64,000 bases of DNA, from the NCBI RefSeq assembly GCF_903772925.1, contig NZ_LR812090.1, positions 156,588 through 220,587 on the forward strand, in the 5' to 3' direction. Source of the DNA: Alteromonas macleodii (GTDB lineage Bacteria; Pseudomonadota; Gammaproteobacteria; Enterobacterales; Alteromonadaceae). Both the position numbers and the translations under genes were made by a program. Shown here piece by piece: positions 35,742 through 45,255 of this stretch; the stretch's first letter is position 1; each line of letters opens with the position of its first letter. The notes under the pieces are model-generated. The model was not told the origin of the DNA, searched no databases, and saw nothing but the letters and a program-made list of their open reading frames with translations.

Positions 35742-37007
35742 CCCTTGCTCTTGGTGAGGTGCATCAGGCGGCTCGCACTTCACCTGGTTGCGGCCACTAT
35801 TTTTGGCAGCGTACAGCTGCTTGTCGGCAAGGCTTAGTAGCTTATCTACACGCTGAGTGTGGGCGCCACTTGCTCCAATACTGCAAGTAACTTTTATATC
35901 GGTTTTGGGAAGCTGGATAACTTCAGCTTCTACCACTTTTCTGAAATTTTCCAAGCGTTCGCAGGCTTCATCAAGAGGCGTTGAAGGCATGTAGATACAA
36001 AATTCTTCACCACCAAAGCGCGAAATAATTTCATCTGGGAAGTAAAACTCAATAAGTGCTGCCATGGCTTTTAGCACAATGTCACCGGCGTCATGGCCAT
36101 GGGTATCATTAATTGACTTAAAGAAGTCTAGGTCGATAAGTGCCAAGGCATGATCATGAGATAAATTTTGATGCTGTACCGTGACCATGTAAAAGAAGTG
36201 GCGTCTGTTGGGTAGGCCGGTTAAATAATCGGTATTCGCTACACGACGAATTTCTTCAACACTTTCAATATATTCCACGTTTTGCATTACGCGACACAAA
36301 AACTCTTCATGGCAGTAAGGTACGCGTAAGAAGTCATTAGCGCCGCTTTTGATAAAGTGCGCAGACATTAACATGCCTTTACCTCCAGCAATGCCCATTA
36401 TGGCTAGCTGTTCTTTAGAGAACGCTTTTCTCAAGCTTGCCACAAAATGGGTGCCCGTCATGTCGGGTAGCGTGTTATCGGTAATAACAAGACGCACATT
36501 TTTATGCTCAGAGAGGCATTGCATTGCGTCGGTAGCTGTTAAACATTCGAAGGCAATAAAGTTATGTCGCTGAAGTAATGAAACCGTTTTTGAGCGCAAA
36601 ACACGATTGGTGCTTACTACCACAACGCCGGTAGATTTGTTTTTTTCAAGGCGGCTTATCAGCCGGTTCAGGTAGTCGTAGTTTTGTGAATTTTCTTTGG
36701 GAATGTAATCGACAACATCCCGCTCAAGTACCTTGTCGCGAATAGCATTGTCTAGGTTTTCCGTTGTCGCTATGGTAGGAATGAAAGATTCAACGGCAAA
36801 GTCGATGGCCTCACCTTTTGGCGCATCGGGTAATGAGTAAGCAACAATGGCGCACAAAAAACTTTCAGGAATTTCTTGTGCAAAGCGTGCCTTTCCTTCG
36901 GTGAGCGAGGTTGCGCCCACGGGCGTAAGGCTCGAACGGCGTACTAATTTCGCGATAAGTTCAAGGTTGCCTTCACCATTTTCGATGATCAGCACGTGTT
37001 GCTGCAT
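35730..37007 (-). CDS. Two receiver domains plus GGDEF, PleD-like
   Basis: This 425-residue cytoplasmic protein has two response-regulator domains (about 1-120 and 125-245) and a GGDEF domain (about 255-415) with intact RFGGEEFCIY. The second receiver keeps the phosphoacceptor aspartate in LVITDNTLPDMTG. The first has alanine at the equivalent site (CAIVAYSLPDAP) and is probably a dimerisation module, as in PleD. No RxxD inhibitory motif precedes GGEEF. It lies 42 bp downstream of uvrD on the same strand, so read-through from the SOS-controlled uvrD promoter is possible. ATG 37007 is preferred over TTG 37016. Confidence 0.85.
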   Translation of the reverse strand: MQQHVLIIENGEGNLELIAKLVRRSSLTPVGATSLTEGKARFAQEIPESFLCAIVAYSLPDAPKGEAIDFAVESFIPTIATTENLDNAIRDKVLERDVVDYIPKENSQNYDYLNRLISRLEKNKSTGVVVVSTNRVLRSKTVSLLQRHNFIAFECLTATDAMQCLSEHKNVRLVITDNTLPDMTGTHFVASLRKAFSKEQLAIMGIAGGKGMLMSAHFIKSGANDFLRVPYCHEEFLCRVMQNVEYIESVEEIRRVANTDYLTGLPNRRHFFYMVTVQHQNLSHDHALALIDLDFFKSINDTHGHDAGDIVLKAMAALIEFYFPDEIISRFGGEEFCIYMPSTPLDEACERLENFRKVVEAEVIQLPKTDIKVTCSIGASGAHTQRVDKLLSLADKQLYAAKNSGRNQVKCEPPDAPHQEQGSLL

Positions 37008-37049
37008 ACATTCCAACTTAGAGTTAGGCTACCTTGCCAATTAATAACG

Positions 37050-39221
37050 TTACGCTTTCTCCAGCTTTGCGTAAGCAAGTACCAGCCATTTGCTGCCAAA
37101 CTCATCGAAGTTTACTTGAACTCGGCCATGCTCACCACTACCTTCGTAGTTAAGCACAATGCCTTCCCCGAATTTACGATGCACTACGCGCTCACCTAAA
37201 CTAAAGCCTGTTTCTTCAAAACTGGCGTGCGAGGTTGCTTGGCTAAAGCGGTTATGTACAGGTCGCGAGATGGTGGATTTAAGCCTGACTTCTTCCACAC
37301 AATCTGCTGGCATCTCGCGAATAAAGCGCGAAGCCGTATGATACTTATCTTGACCATATAATCGACGACTTTCTGCGTAAGTGATATACAACTTTTGCAT
37401 AGCGCGAGTCATACCAACATAGCAAAGTCTTCGTTCTTCTTCCATTCGACCGGGTTCATCGTTGGTCATCTGGCTAGGAAACATTCCTTCTTCCACGCCA
37501 GCTAAGAACACCAACGGAAATTCTAGGCCTTTTGCAGTGTGGATAGTCATCATCTGTACAGCATCTTGGTCTTTATCTGCCTGAGTTTCGCCTGCTTCCA
37601 GGGATGCGTGGGCTAGAAAGGCTGCTAAAGGCGACATTTCTTCCGCTTCTTCAGGGACGATAAAGGTTTTACAAGCACTGACCAGTTCTTCTAAGTTTTC
37701 CAGTCGTGCTTGGGCCTTTTCACCGCGCTCAGCCTGATACATGGCGTACAGACCAGATTGGCGAATAGCTTTATCAGCCTGCTGGTCAAGGGGCTCGTCT
37801 AATGTGGCTTGTTCAAGCTCTGTAATTAGTAATACAAAGCTTTGCATAGCGTTTAACGCACGGCCTTTAAAGCCACCTTCGTTTATAAGCAGCTGGCTGG
37901 CTTGCCACATAGAACAGTTATGCATACGCGCAGTGTCGCGTACTTGCGAAAGGGTTTTCTCGCCAATACCGCGGCTTGGGGTGTTTACCACACGTTCAAA
38001 AGCCGCGTCATCGTGGGGGTGGCTCACCATGCGCATATAGCCAAGGGCATCTTTAATTTCTTGGCGTTCGAAGAAGCGCAAACCGCCGTAAATGCGATAG
38101 GCCAACCCTTCGTGTAATAAAGCTTCTTCCAGTACACGGGACTGGGCGTTATTTCTGTAAAGAATAGCGGTGTCGCTAAGGGCGTTGCCTTGATTTAGCC
38201 AGTCTTTAATTTTTGAAACAATGAAGCGGGCTTCGTCGAGTTCGTTAAAACCAGCATAGACAGAGATAAGCTCGCCCTGCGCATCTTCTGTCCACAGTTC
38301 TTTCCCTAAACGGCCTGTATTATTGTCGATAACCGTATTCGCTGCTTTCAGAATGTTCCCGGTAGAACGATAATTCTGCTCAAGGCGAATAGTGGTAGGC
38401 TCATTAAAGTCTTTTAAAAAATGCTGAATATTATCTACGTTTGCGCCGCGCCAGCCGTAAATAGACTGATCGTCGTCGCCAACAATCATAATGTTGTTAT
38501 TGTCGCCGCTACACAGCATACGAAGCCATGCATATTGAATATTGTTGGTATCTTGGAACTCGTCAACTAACACAGCACGGAAACGGCGCTGATAGTGAGC
38601 CAACACTTCAGGGTTCTTTGCCCATAGCTCATGAGCGCGCAGCAATAGCTCGGCAAAATCAACTAAGCCTGAACGGTCGCAGGCGTCTTGATATGCAGCG
38701 TAGACTTCCCGCATGGTCTTTTGGATATGATCGCCATGGGTCTCGATATGCTGAGGACGCAGGCCTTCGTCTTTATTACCGTTTATGTACCACTGGATTT
38801 GACGAGGGGCCCAATGCTTTTCATCTAAATTCATGGCTTTTAGAATGCGGCGAATCAAACGGTACTGATCGTCAGAATCGATAATCTGAAAGTTTTCAGG
38901 CAGGTTAGCTTCAGCGTGGTGTGCGCGCAATAGGCGATGTGCAAGCCCGTGGAAGGTACCAATCCACATATTGTGTAGGCTGCGACCCATTAATGATTCA
39001 ATACGGCCACGCATCTCTTTCGCTGCCTTATTGGTAAAGGTAACCGCGAGAATAGAAAAAGGTGCGATGTTTTCGACTTCCATCAACCACGCAATGCGAT
39101 GCACTAATACACGGGTTTTACCACTACCTGCACCAGCTAATACTAGAGCATTAGACAATGGGGCTGCTACTGCTTCACGCTGTTTGTCGTTAAGCTCGTC
39201 TAGCAGTCGAGATACATCCAT
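37050..39221 (-). CDS. uvrD: DNA helicase II UvrD
   Basis: This 723-residue superfamily 1A helicase acts in nucleotide excision repair and mismatch repair. I start it at ATG 39221 because the N-terminus then reads MDVSRLLDELNDKQREAVAAP, like E. coli UvrD (720 aa), and AGGTG sits seven bases upstream. An earlier ATG at 39254 lacks support. Motifs: Walker A LAGAGSGKTRVL near 26, DEFQDTN near 220, QNYRSTGNI near 284, HTAKGLEFPLVF near 565, and a C-terminal Tudor-like tail (ERVVHRKFGEGIVL). A LexA box lies 61 bp upstream. Confidence 0.95.
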   Translation of the reverse strand: MDVSRLLDELNDKQREAVAAPLSNALVLAGAGSGKTRVLVHRIAWLMEVENIAPFSILAVTFTNKAAKEMRGRIESLMGRSLHNMWIGTFHGLAHRLLRAHHAEANLPENFQIIDSDDQYRLIRRILKAMNLDEKHWAPRQIQWYINGNKDEGLRPQHIETHGDHIQKTMREVYAAYQDACDRSGLVDFAELLLRAHELWAKNPEVLAHYQRRFRAVLVDEFQDTNNIQYAWLRMLCSGDNNNIMIVGDDDQSIYGWRGANVDNIQHFLKDFNEPTTIRLEQNYRSTGNILKAANTVIDNNTGRLGKELWTEDAQGELISVYAGFNELDEARFIVSKIKDWLNQGNALSDTAILYRNNAQSRVLEEALLHEGLAYRIYGGLRFFERQEIKDALGYMRMVSHPHDDAAFERVVNTPSRGIGEKTLSQVRDTARMHNCSMWQASQLLINEGGFKGRALNAMQSFVLLITELEQATLDEPLDQQADKAIRQSGLYAMYQAERGEKAQARLENLEELVSACKTFIVPEEAEEMSPLAAFLAHASLEAGETQADKDQDAVQMMTIHTAKGLEFPLVFLAGVEEGMFPSQMTNDEPGRMEEERRLCYVGMTRAMQKLYITYAESRRLYGQDKYHTASRFIREMPADCVEEVRLKSTISRPVHNRFSQATSHASFEETGFSLGERVVHRKFGEGIVLNYEGSGEHGRVQVNFDEFGSKWLVLAYAKLEKA

Positions 39222-39281
39222 AGTTGGCACCTGTAAGTTGATATTGTTACACATTCAGCAGCACGCTATTATGCCATCAGC

Positions 39282-39297
39282 CTGTTAATTTATACAG
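39282..39297 (-). promoter_or_regulatory. LexA (SOS) box upstream of uvrD
   Basis: The 16-mer CTGT-TAATTTAT-ACAG matches the gammaproteobacterial LexA consensus CTGT-N8-ACAG perfectly, with the AT-rich core typical of strong boxes. It lies 61 bp upstream of the uvrD start. E. coli uvrD is a LexA target too, so LexA repression of uvrD is well supported here. Confidence 0.85.
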
Positions 39298-39727
39298 TCC
39301 AGTTTTTCGCCCTTCTCGTTAATTAAAAGCGCGGTTATTTACCGATTTTAGGGTATGCGGTTATACGGGCTTTTTAGTAAATAGGTGCTTCGACCGTTCT
39401 AATTAAATTGTTACAGTGCCTAATGCCGTCAAAGGCAGGCCCAAAGGTTCACAAATGAAAGATACAGTTATTAGCTATAACGAATTAATACGATAAATTG
39501 ATCGAATTATGCGCTTGGCAGGTATCACATCGGTATTGCATCACGCCAAACTCGGGTAAACTTTCTGCTCTTTTACTTTGGCAACCTCTGCACTTTCATA
39601 CAAGGCGAGAGTTAGTCAAAAAGTTAAGCCATTTTAGGCAAGCTGAAAAAGTACACGGCCCCAATTTTTTAATGACGTACATTGGCACACAACCAGCTCA
39701 CTAACAGCACATTAACGGGATATGCTC
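39298..39727. other. uvrD-cysE intergenic region
   Basis: About 430 bp between the uvrD control site and cysE. It must carry the cysE promoter. A 68-codon open frame (39498-39704) overlaps it but has no ribosome binding site and non-protein-like composition, so I do not call it. No repeats or RNA elements were evident. Confidence 0.45.
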
Positions 39728-40525
39728 ATGACCGCACTCTCCACGCCCATCGATTTCTGGTCGACGCTCAAACAAGAAGCGCAAATTGTTGCTGAAAACG
39801 AACCTTTGCTATCTAGCTATGTGCATGCCAGTGTTCTTGCGCACCATAATTTCGAATCGTCGCTAAGCTTCATTTTGTCAAACAAAATGGCAGATGACGT
39901 GATGCCTGCGCTTGCTATACGTGAGGTATTTGACGAAGCTTACTTGTTAGAGCCAGGTATTAGCGAGGCAGCCATTGCCGATATTATGGCGATTAATGCG
40001 CGGGATGCTGCGGTGAATGATTACCTTACTCCTTTACTGCACTTTAAAGGTTTCCATGCCGTGCAGGTACACCGAATGGCGCATTATCTTTGGCTTCACG
40101 GGCGCCACCAGTTAGCTTTATTCTTGCAAAGCCGTAACTCATCAAGCTTTGGTGTAGACATTCACCCAGCAGCGCGAATTGGTAAGGGCGTTATGTTCGA
40201 TCACGCTACCGGTATTGTGGTGGGTGAGACTGCGGTAGTAGAAGATAACGTGTCTATTTTGCAGAGCGTTACGTTAGGCGGTACGGGTAATGAGTCGGGC
40301 GACCGTCACCCCAAAATTCGCCAAGGCGTGTTAATTGGCGCAGGCGCTAAGATTTTAGGGAATATCGAAATCGGCGAAGGCTCGAAAGTCGGCGCTGGCA
40401 GCGTTGTACTTAATAGCGTACCAGCTCACGTTACCGTGGTGGGCGTTCCAGCCAAAGTGGTTGGGAGACCGGTTTGTCAAAGCCCCTGCGAATCCATGCG
40501 CCAAAACGTACTAGAAGATAACTAA
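39728..40525 (+). CDS. cysE: Serine O-acetyltransferase CysE
   Basis: This 265-residue enzyme transfers acetyl from acetyl-CoA to L-serine, the first step of cysteine synthesis. The N-terminal helical domain (about 1-140) is followed by a left-handed beta-helix of hexapeptide repeats from about 145 (IHPAARIGKGVMFDHATGIVVGE, split) to 240, with VTLGGTGNESGDRHPKI carrying the active-site region. Length is near E. coli CysE (273). ATG 39728, eight bases after ACGGGA, is favoured over ATG 39722. The C-terminal tail ends VLEDN rather than the usual isoleucine, which may alter complex formation with cysteine synthase. Confidence 0.92.
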   Translation: MTALSTPIDFWSTLKQEAQIVAENEPLLSSYVHASVLAHHNFESSLSFILSNKMADDVMPALAIREVFDEAYLLEPGISEAAIADIMAINARDAAVNDYLTPLLHFKGFHAVQVHRMAHYLWLHGRHQLALFLQSRNSSSFGVDIHPAARIGKGVMFDHATGIVVGETAVVEDNVSILQSVTLGGTGNESGDRHPKIRQGVLIGAGAKILGNIEIGEGSKVGAGSVVLNSVPAHVTVVGVPAKVVGRPVCQSPCESMRQNVLEDN

Positions 40526-40531
40526 AATTGC

Positions 40532-40557
40532 GGGGTCAGAGTCCTGACTCTGACCCC
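40532..40557. terminator. 12-bp perfect palindrome/terminator, REP-like
   Basis: GGGGTCAGAGTC and GACTCTGACCCC form a perfect 12-bp stem around two bases, followed by TTTATTTAT on the plus strand. It sits between convergent cysE and yigB and likely terminates cysE. The GGGTCAGAGTC core resembles repetitive extragenic palindromes seen in other bacteria, so it may be a mobile repeat serving as a terminator. Confidence 0.75.
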
Positions 40558-40562
40558 TTTAT

Positions 40563-41303
40563 TTATAAGAAGTGGGTTAACTCGTTGAGGTTATCTAGTG
40601 CTACGTGAGGCAGTACGCTCACAGGCTCGTTGGCTAATTTCATGGGTCTGTTACAGGCAAACCATGCGGCTTGATAACCAGCGTTAACCGCTCCTTGTAC
40701 ATCCTTGATAATATTGTCGCCTACATGAAGAATGTGTTTCGGTGCAATGTGTAATAGTGCTGCCGCTTCATCAAACATATCGCGGGCTGGTTTCATGGGG
40801 CGTGATTTGCTGGCGTGAAAAATGGTTTCAAAATAACCATCAATACCTACCTTTTGAGCGTTTACGTTACCGTTAGTAATACCAACAAGCGGCAGCTTAC
40901 TGCTTACGGCTTCTAACGCTTCGTGCACATCGTCAGCAAGCTCAAAGTTACTTCTTGCATCGTAAAAACAGTTAAAGCAGGCCTCTACTGCATCACTAAG
41001 TTCACCACTGTTGGTCAGGTCTGTTTTTAGCTTTTCAGGAGTCGTATTAGACAGTGCGGCGGTAAGCACTACACGCCTAAGCTGACCCATGTCAGAGGCT
41101 AAGCGCAGATCTTTTTTTATTGCGGCTTGCTTAAGTGCTAGCCAGTCGTTAGCCGACAACGCGGCGGCTGACTTATGATGCTTAGCAATATGCGCTTGAA
41201 GCGCTTCTTCGGCCCGTCGAATAATAGGTTCGTTATTGTAAAGGGTGTCGTCAAGGTCGAAGGTCATTGCCTCGATTTTGTTAATAGACCTGAAAAACTG
41301 CAT
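40563..41303 (-). CDS. yigB: HAD-superfamily phosphatase, YigB type
   Basis: This 246-residue HAD hydrolase has motif I DLDDTLYNNE near residue 17, motif II GITNGN near 142, motif III lysine in SRPMKPARDMF near 168 and motif IV HVGDNIIKDVQGA near 196. The position directly downstream of xerC matches E. coli yigB, a phosphatase active on FMN in riboflavin metabolism. It is the last gene of the lptM-lysA-dapF-DUF484-xerC-yigB cluster, 20 bp after xerC. AAGG precedes the ATG by seven bases. Confidence 0.9.
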   Translation of the reverse strand: MQFFRSINKIEAMTFDLDDTLYNNEPIIRRAEEALQAHIAKHHKSAAALSANDWLALKQAAIKKDLRLASDMGQLRRVVLTAALSNTTPEKLKTDLTNSGELSDAVEACFNCFYDARSNFELADDVHEALEAVSSKLPLVGITNGNVNAQKVGIDGYFETIFHASKSRPMKPARDMFDEAAALLHIAPKHILHVGDNIIKDVQGAVNAGYQAAWFACNRPMKLANEPVSVLPHVALDNLNELTHFL

Positions 41304-41323
41304 CGTGAAACCTTAGGTTAGCT

Positions 41324-42244
41324 TTATTTCTTGTGCGCCCGCGGATGAGCGGCATCATATACATTGGCGAGATGCTGGAAGTCGAGATGAGTATAAACTT
41401 GTGTTGTCGATAAGTTAGCGTGACCTAACAGCTCTTGAACCGCACGCAAATCGCCACTTGATTCTAATACGTGGGTAGCAAAAGAATGGCGCAGTTTGTG
41501 AGGGCTCACTTTTTGCGATAGGGACTGTTCTTGCGCCATCTTATCTAAACGATTTGCGACTTGCCTATTCGATATACGGGTTTTACGCTTACTGACAAAT
41601 ACTGCACTTTCGTAAGGCGATGCGTAGGCAGGGCGCACTTTTAACCATGCGTTTAGCGCTTTTTGCGCGTGCCGCCCTAATGGCAGTATACGTTGTTTAC
41701 TTCCTTTACCCATTACCTTTACCGTACCGTCTTTTAAACAGTCGGCTAAATTAAGCCCGGTAAGTTCGCTTAAGCGCAGACCACACCCATAAAGCAGCTC
41801 AAACATGGCTACATCTCTTAACTGCATGCCTTCATCGTCATCACTGCTTCGAGGTGAGGCATTAAGCAGCTGCTGCATTTCATCCACGCTAAGCTGCTTA
41901 GGTAACGGTTTTCCTTGTTTAGGGGCTTGAATGCCTTCTACGGGGTTGCTGAATAGCTGATGATGATCGATAAGGTATTGGCAGAAGGTTCTTAATGCTG
42001 AAAGTCTCAGCGCAATGCTGCGTGGACTGTGGCCAGACATTTTCGCATCAGCCATAACTCGCTTTATATCACTTGGTGTAAGTCCGGACCACTCGTAAAG
42101 CCCAAGTAGCTTTGCCACTTCAGTAAGCTGACGCTGGTAGTTTTTAATGGTGTGAAGAGATAACCCGCGCTCAACCTGTAAGTGAAGGAGAAACTTGTCT
42201 AGCCATTGTTGGCAGGAGTTGCTGATTAAGGCGTCCGTAGACAC
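41324..42244 (-). CDS. xerC: Tyrosine recombinase XerC
   Basis: This 306-residue recombinase resolves chromosome dimers at dif together with XerD. The N-terminal SAM-like core-binding domain (about 10-100) is followed by the catalytic domain with Arg in YGCGLRLSELTGL, Lys in MGKGSKQRILPL, the HxxR box SPHKLRHSFATHVL, the second His in LGHANLSTTQ and the nucleophile Tyr in VYTHLDF. GTG start, five bases after DUF484 ends. The position in the dapF-DUF484-xerC-yigB cluster is classic for gammaproteobacteria. Confidence 0.94.
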   Translation of the reverse strand: MSTDALISNSCQQWLDKFLLHLQVERGLSLHTIKNYQRQLTEVAKLLGLYEWSGLTPSDIKRVMADAKMSGHSPRSIALRLSALRTFCQYLIDHHQLFSNPVEGIQAPKQGKPLPKQLSVDEMQQLLNASPRSSDDDEGMQLRDVAMFELLYGCGLRLSELTGLNLADCLKDGTVKVMGKGSKQRILPLGRHAQKALNAWLKVRPAYASPYESAVFVSKRKTRISNRQVANRLDKMAQEQSLSQKVSPHKLRHSFATHVLESSGDLRAVQELLGHANLSTTQVYTHLDFQHLANVYDAAHPRAHKK

Positions 42245-42249
42245 AGCAC

Positions 42250-42945
42250 CTAATATCCCATCATTTCAGGCAGGATTATATTGAGCACTTGCTGAAGCTG
42301 TTGAAGCAAGAGGGTATCCATATCTGGCGTAAAGTGGCTGGCGTCGCTGCTGCTAATGCCCAAAATACCTAATTCACGGTTGTCACCAAGTAGCATCAAC
42401 GCGACCGATTCCGCAGGGTTTTCGCCGAAAAGAAGTTGGCGTTCGTGCTGCGATAAGCGACCAAAGAAAAAGTTGGTGTTTTTAAAACGCTTTTCTGTGA
42501 ACAAACGTTGCTGTAGTTCAGGAATAGCGTGAGGGCCTTTAAAGCTTTTTATCACCGCAGAGGACAACTGCAAACGCTCTTGTAGTACATCTTCTAAGGT
42601 AAACTGTACTTCTGCTACGCTTTCACAGCGTAGTAGCTGTACGTTTAAATCGGTATAAACGCGATAAATTTTCTCGTTTTGCTTCGCGATAGTGACAAGC
42701 TGATTTAACTTGTAATTAAGTTGTCTGACTTTTTGTCTTAGCTGGTCACTTTGAATTTCAACAAGTGAAACACTGCCTTTGTGCTCGTGAGGAAGCTTAA
42801 TTTTTTCGAGAAGGTCGGCATGTTCGGCAAAGAACTCAGGGTTTTGTAATAAGAACGCGCGCACATCAGCACTCGACAATTCCGTTGTGTCGTTAAATGG
42901 CTCAATTAATTGCGTGGCGTTAGATTGCCCTGATACTTCGCTCAT
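42250..42945 (-). CDS. DUF484 family protein (YigA homologue)
   Basis: This 231-residue protein starts with [22 protein letters not shown] near residue 30, the hallmark of DUF484, followed by a coiled-coil-like stretch and a GAF-like domain. Its role is unknown; the gene regularly accompanies dapF and xerC. The ATG overlaps the dapF stop (ATGA), and xerC starts five bases after its stop. A GAF-like fold may bind a small ligand, which is inference. Confidence 0.85.
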   Translation of the reverse strand: MSEVSGQSNATQLIEPFNDTTELSSADVRAFLLQNPEFFAEHADLLEKIKLPHEHKGSVSLVEIQSDQLRQKVRQLNYKLNQLVTIAKQNEKIYRVYTDLNVQLLRCESVAEVQFTLEDVLQERLQLSSAVIKSFKGPHAIPELQQRLFTEKRFKNTNFFFGRLSQHERQLLFGENPAESVALMLLGDNRELGILGISSSDASHFTPDMDTLLLQQLQQVLNIILPEMMGY

Positions 42946-43772
42946 AAATTTATGTGTCCGTCATATACGTGTTCGGCAGGCCCTGTCATTTTTAACACGT
43001 TATCTGGGCCAGGCCAGCGTATACGTAAGCTGCCTCCGGGTAAATCTACCCGTACGTCTTTACTTAATTTACCCTGTATTTGACCAATTGCAACTGCTGC
43101 ACATGCACCGCTGCCGCAGGCCAAAGTTTCGCCCGAACCACGTTCAAATACGCGAAGTTTGATATGCGACTCGTTAATTATCTGCATAAAGCCCACGTTT
43201 ACGCCTTCTGGAAAGCGTTCGTGTTTTTCAACAAGCGGGCCAATTTCGGCAACATTGGCCGTATTTACATCGTCAACTTCCATAACGCAATGAGGGTTGC
43301 CCATTGACGCCGAGCCAATAAACAAGGTGCGTTCGCCCACACGCAAAATATACGTGTTCTCTTGCTTGTTGGCCGTAAGCGGAATGTTCGCAGGTTCAAA
43401 CTCAGGTTTGCCCATATTCACGGTAACCTGACCATCTTTTTCTAGGTAAAGCACCATTTTTCCTGCTTTGGTGCTTACCACTATCTTGTTGCGGTTGATA
43501 AGGCCTTTTTGCTTAACAAAGCGAGCAAAACAACGAGCGCCATTGCCGCATTGTTCTACTTCGGAGCCGTCTGCATTGAAGATGCGATAGTGGAAATCTT
43601 GTTCAGGGTCATATGGCGGTTCTACCATCAACAGCTGGTCGAAGCCAATACCGAAGTTTCGGTTAGCTAATTGCTGAATTTTTTCTTTAGAGAAAAAGAC
43701 GTTCTGAGTAACGTTATCAATAACCATGAAATCGTTACCCAAGCCGTGCATTTTAGAAAATTGAACCTGCAT
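42942..43772 (-). CDS. dapF: Diaminopimelate epimerase
   Basis: This 276-residue enzyme converts LL- to meso-diaminopimelate, needed for peptidoglycan and lysine. It has [16 protein letters not shown] at the N-terminus. The two catalytic cysteines are visible: one in [10 protein letters not shown] near residue 75 and one in ACGSGACAA near 218. Length is that of E. coli DapF (274). It lies between lysA and DUF484, overlapping the latter by four bases. Confidence 0.96.
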   Translation of the reverse strand: MQVQFSKMHGLGNDFMVIDNVTQNVFFSKEKIQQLANRNFGIGFDQLLMVEPPYDPEQDFHYRIFNADGSEVEQCGNGARCFARFVKQKGLINRNKIVVSTKAGKMVLYLEKDGQVTVNMGKPEFEPANIPLTANKQENTYILRVGERTLFIGSASMGNPHCVMEVDDVNTANVAEIGPLVEKHERFPEGVNVGFMQIINESHIKLRVFERGSGETLACGSGACAAVAIGQIQGKLSKDVRVDLPGGSLRIRWPGPDNVLKMTGPAEHVYDGHINL

Positions 43773-43807
43773 TAAACGCGCATCTATCTTGTTAGTTTGT
43801 CTCTAGT

Positions 43808-45058
43808 TTACGGAAGTTTATACTCACCTTGCCAGAGATCTTTTTGTTTTTCTCGTTCGCGAACCACAATTGCTTTGTCGCCGTCTACCATAATTTCCGC
43901 TGGGCGACAGCGGCTATTGTAGTTTGAGGCCATTACAAAACCATAGGCGCCAGCACTTCGAACCGCAAGTAAGTCGGTTGGTTCGATAGCTAACTCTCGA
44001 TCTTTACCTATAAAGTCACCAGTTTCGCAGACAGGTCCTACAACATCATAAGTGCGAGGCGTTGCCGTGCTTCCTTCTTTCACAGGAATAATATTTTGCC
44101 ATGCAGAGTAGAGCGCTGGGCGCAATAAATCGTTCATAGCGGCATCGACAATGGCGAAGCTCTTCTCTTCACCTTCTTTGATAAATTCAACTTCGGTGAC
44201 CAGAATACCGGCGTTAGCCGCAATAGCTCGACCAGGTTCAAGGATAAGCTTAAGGTTTTCACGACCTACCATTTTTTCAGCCATGGCTTGTGCGTAGGCT
44301 TTTGGATGAGGCGGTTGCTCGTCGTTATAAGTTACGCCAAGACCACCACCTACATCTAAGTGCTCGATAATAATGTTGCGCTCGGCCAATTCATCGATGA
44401 GCAGAAGTAAGCGCTCTAATGCATCAACAAAAGGTCCAATTTCGGTAAGCTGTGAGCCTATGTGACAGTCCATGCCAACCACATTTAAATGAGGTAGCGA
44501 TGCAGCTAATTCATAAGTAGCAAGTGCGCGTTCGCGAGCAATACCAAATTTGTTGGCCTTCAACCCCGTAGAGATGTAAGGGTGAGTTTTAGCATCCACA
44601 TCAGGGTTTATGCGAAGAGAAATAGGGGCTTGTACACCCATTTCACCAGCCACTTGGTTGATGCGATGAAGCTCTGGCTCTGACTCGACGTTAAAGCACA
44701 TAATGCCTTGTTCTAGTGCATAGCGGATCTCGTCGTGTTTTTTGCCTACGCCTGAAAATACCACTTTGCTTGCGTCACCACCGGCTTCAATTACACGGGC
44801 CAATTCACCCGCAGAAACGATATCAAAGCCTGATCCTAACTTCGCTAAAACACTCAACACACCAATGTTTGAGTTAGCTTTTACTGCATAACACACAAGG
44901 TGAGGGTGTTCACCGATAGCGTCATTAAAAGCGTGCCAATGGCGCTCTAACGTAGCGCGTGAATAAATATAAACCGGCGTTCCGTGCTGGGCTGCAATAT
45001 CAGAAACAGCCACTTGTTCAGCGTGCAGCTGACCTTGGCTGTAGGCGAAAAAATCCAC
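43808..45058 (-). CDS. lysA: Diaminopimelate decarboxylase
   Basis: This 416-residue PLP enzyme makes lysine from meso-diaminopimelate. The PLP lysine is in YAVKANSN near residue 60, with HIGSQLTE near 200, GGGLGVTY near 240 and EPGRAIAANAG near 287. The C-terminus includes PVCETGDFIGKDR, carrying the active-site cysteine contributed across the dimer. It starts at GTG 45058, sharing one base with the lptM stop, and dapF follows 35 bp downstream: the last two steps of lysine synthesis are encoded together. Confidence 0.96.
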   Translation of the reverse strand: MDFFAYSQGQLHAEQVAVSDIAAQHGTPVYIYSRATLERHWHAFNDAIGEHPHLVCYAVKANSNIGVLSVLAKLGSGFDIVSAGELARVIEAGGDASKVVFSGVGKKHDEIRYALEQGIMCFNVESEPELHRINQVAGEMGVQAPISLRINPDVDAKTHPYISTGLKANKFGIARERALATYELAASLPHLNVVGMDCHIGSQLTEIGPFVDALERLLLLIDELAERNIIIEHLDVGGGLGVTYNDEQPPHPKAYAQAMAEKMVGRENLKLILEPGRAIAANAGILVTEVEFIKEGEEKSFAIVDAAMNDLLRPALYSAWQNIIPVKEGSTATPRTYDVVGPVCETGDFIGKDRELAIEPTDLLAVRSAGAYGFVMASNYNSRCRPAEIMVDGDKAIVVREREKQKDLWQGEYKLP

Positions 45059-45255
45059 TAGTTCAGCTCTCCAGAAGTAGTTGCGGGGGATGGGGTATTG
45101 GCGCTAGACGAAGCATCGACTTCTGCATTTTCAGAAGACGTTGGTTCAGTAGAGGTGTTTTGTGCAGGCGCGTCAGGAATATAAAGCGCCCCTTTATAAC
45201 CACAGCCACATAATGCTGTGAGTGTTAGCAAGAAAACAACTGACTTTTTAAGCAC
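45058..45255 (-). CDS. lptM: LPS-assembly lipoprotein LptM (YifL)
   Basis: This small lipoprotein (65 residues from GTG 45255) has a short signal peptide, lipobox ALCGC and the LptM hallmark GCGYKGALYIP right after the lipidated cysteine, then a disordered Ser/Thr/Pro tail. In E. coli LptM helps LptD mature by stabilising LptD-LptE. I choose GTG 45255 with GGGA six bases upstream; ATG 45294 would give an oddly long hydrophobic leader. The stop overlaps the lysA start by one base. The location directly before lysA-dapF matches its usual place. Confidence 0.88.
   Translation of the reverse strand: MLKKSVVFLLTLTALCGCGYKGALYIPDAPAQNTSTEPTSSENAEVDASSSANTPSPATTSGELN

Noticed and set aside
38528..38884. 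A 118-codon plus-strand frame within uvrD
   Set aside because: Antisense shadow of conserved UvrD helicase motifs.
39498..39704. A 68-codon frame upstream of cysE
   Set aside because: No ribosome binding site, no domain, and it lies in the expected cysE promoter region.
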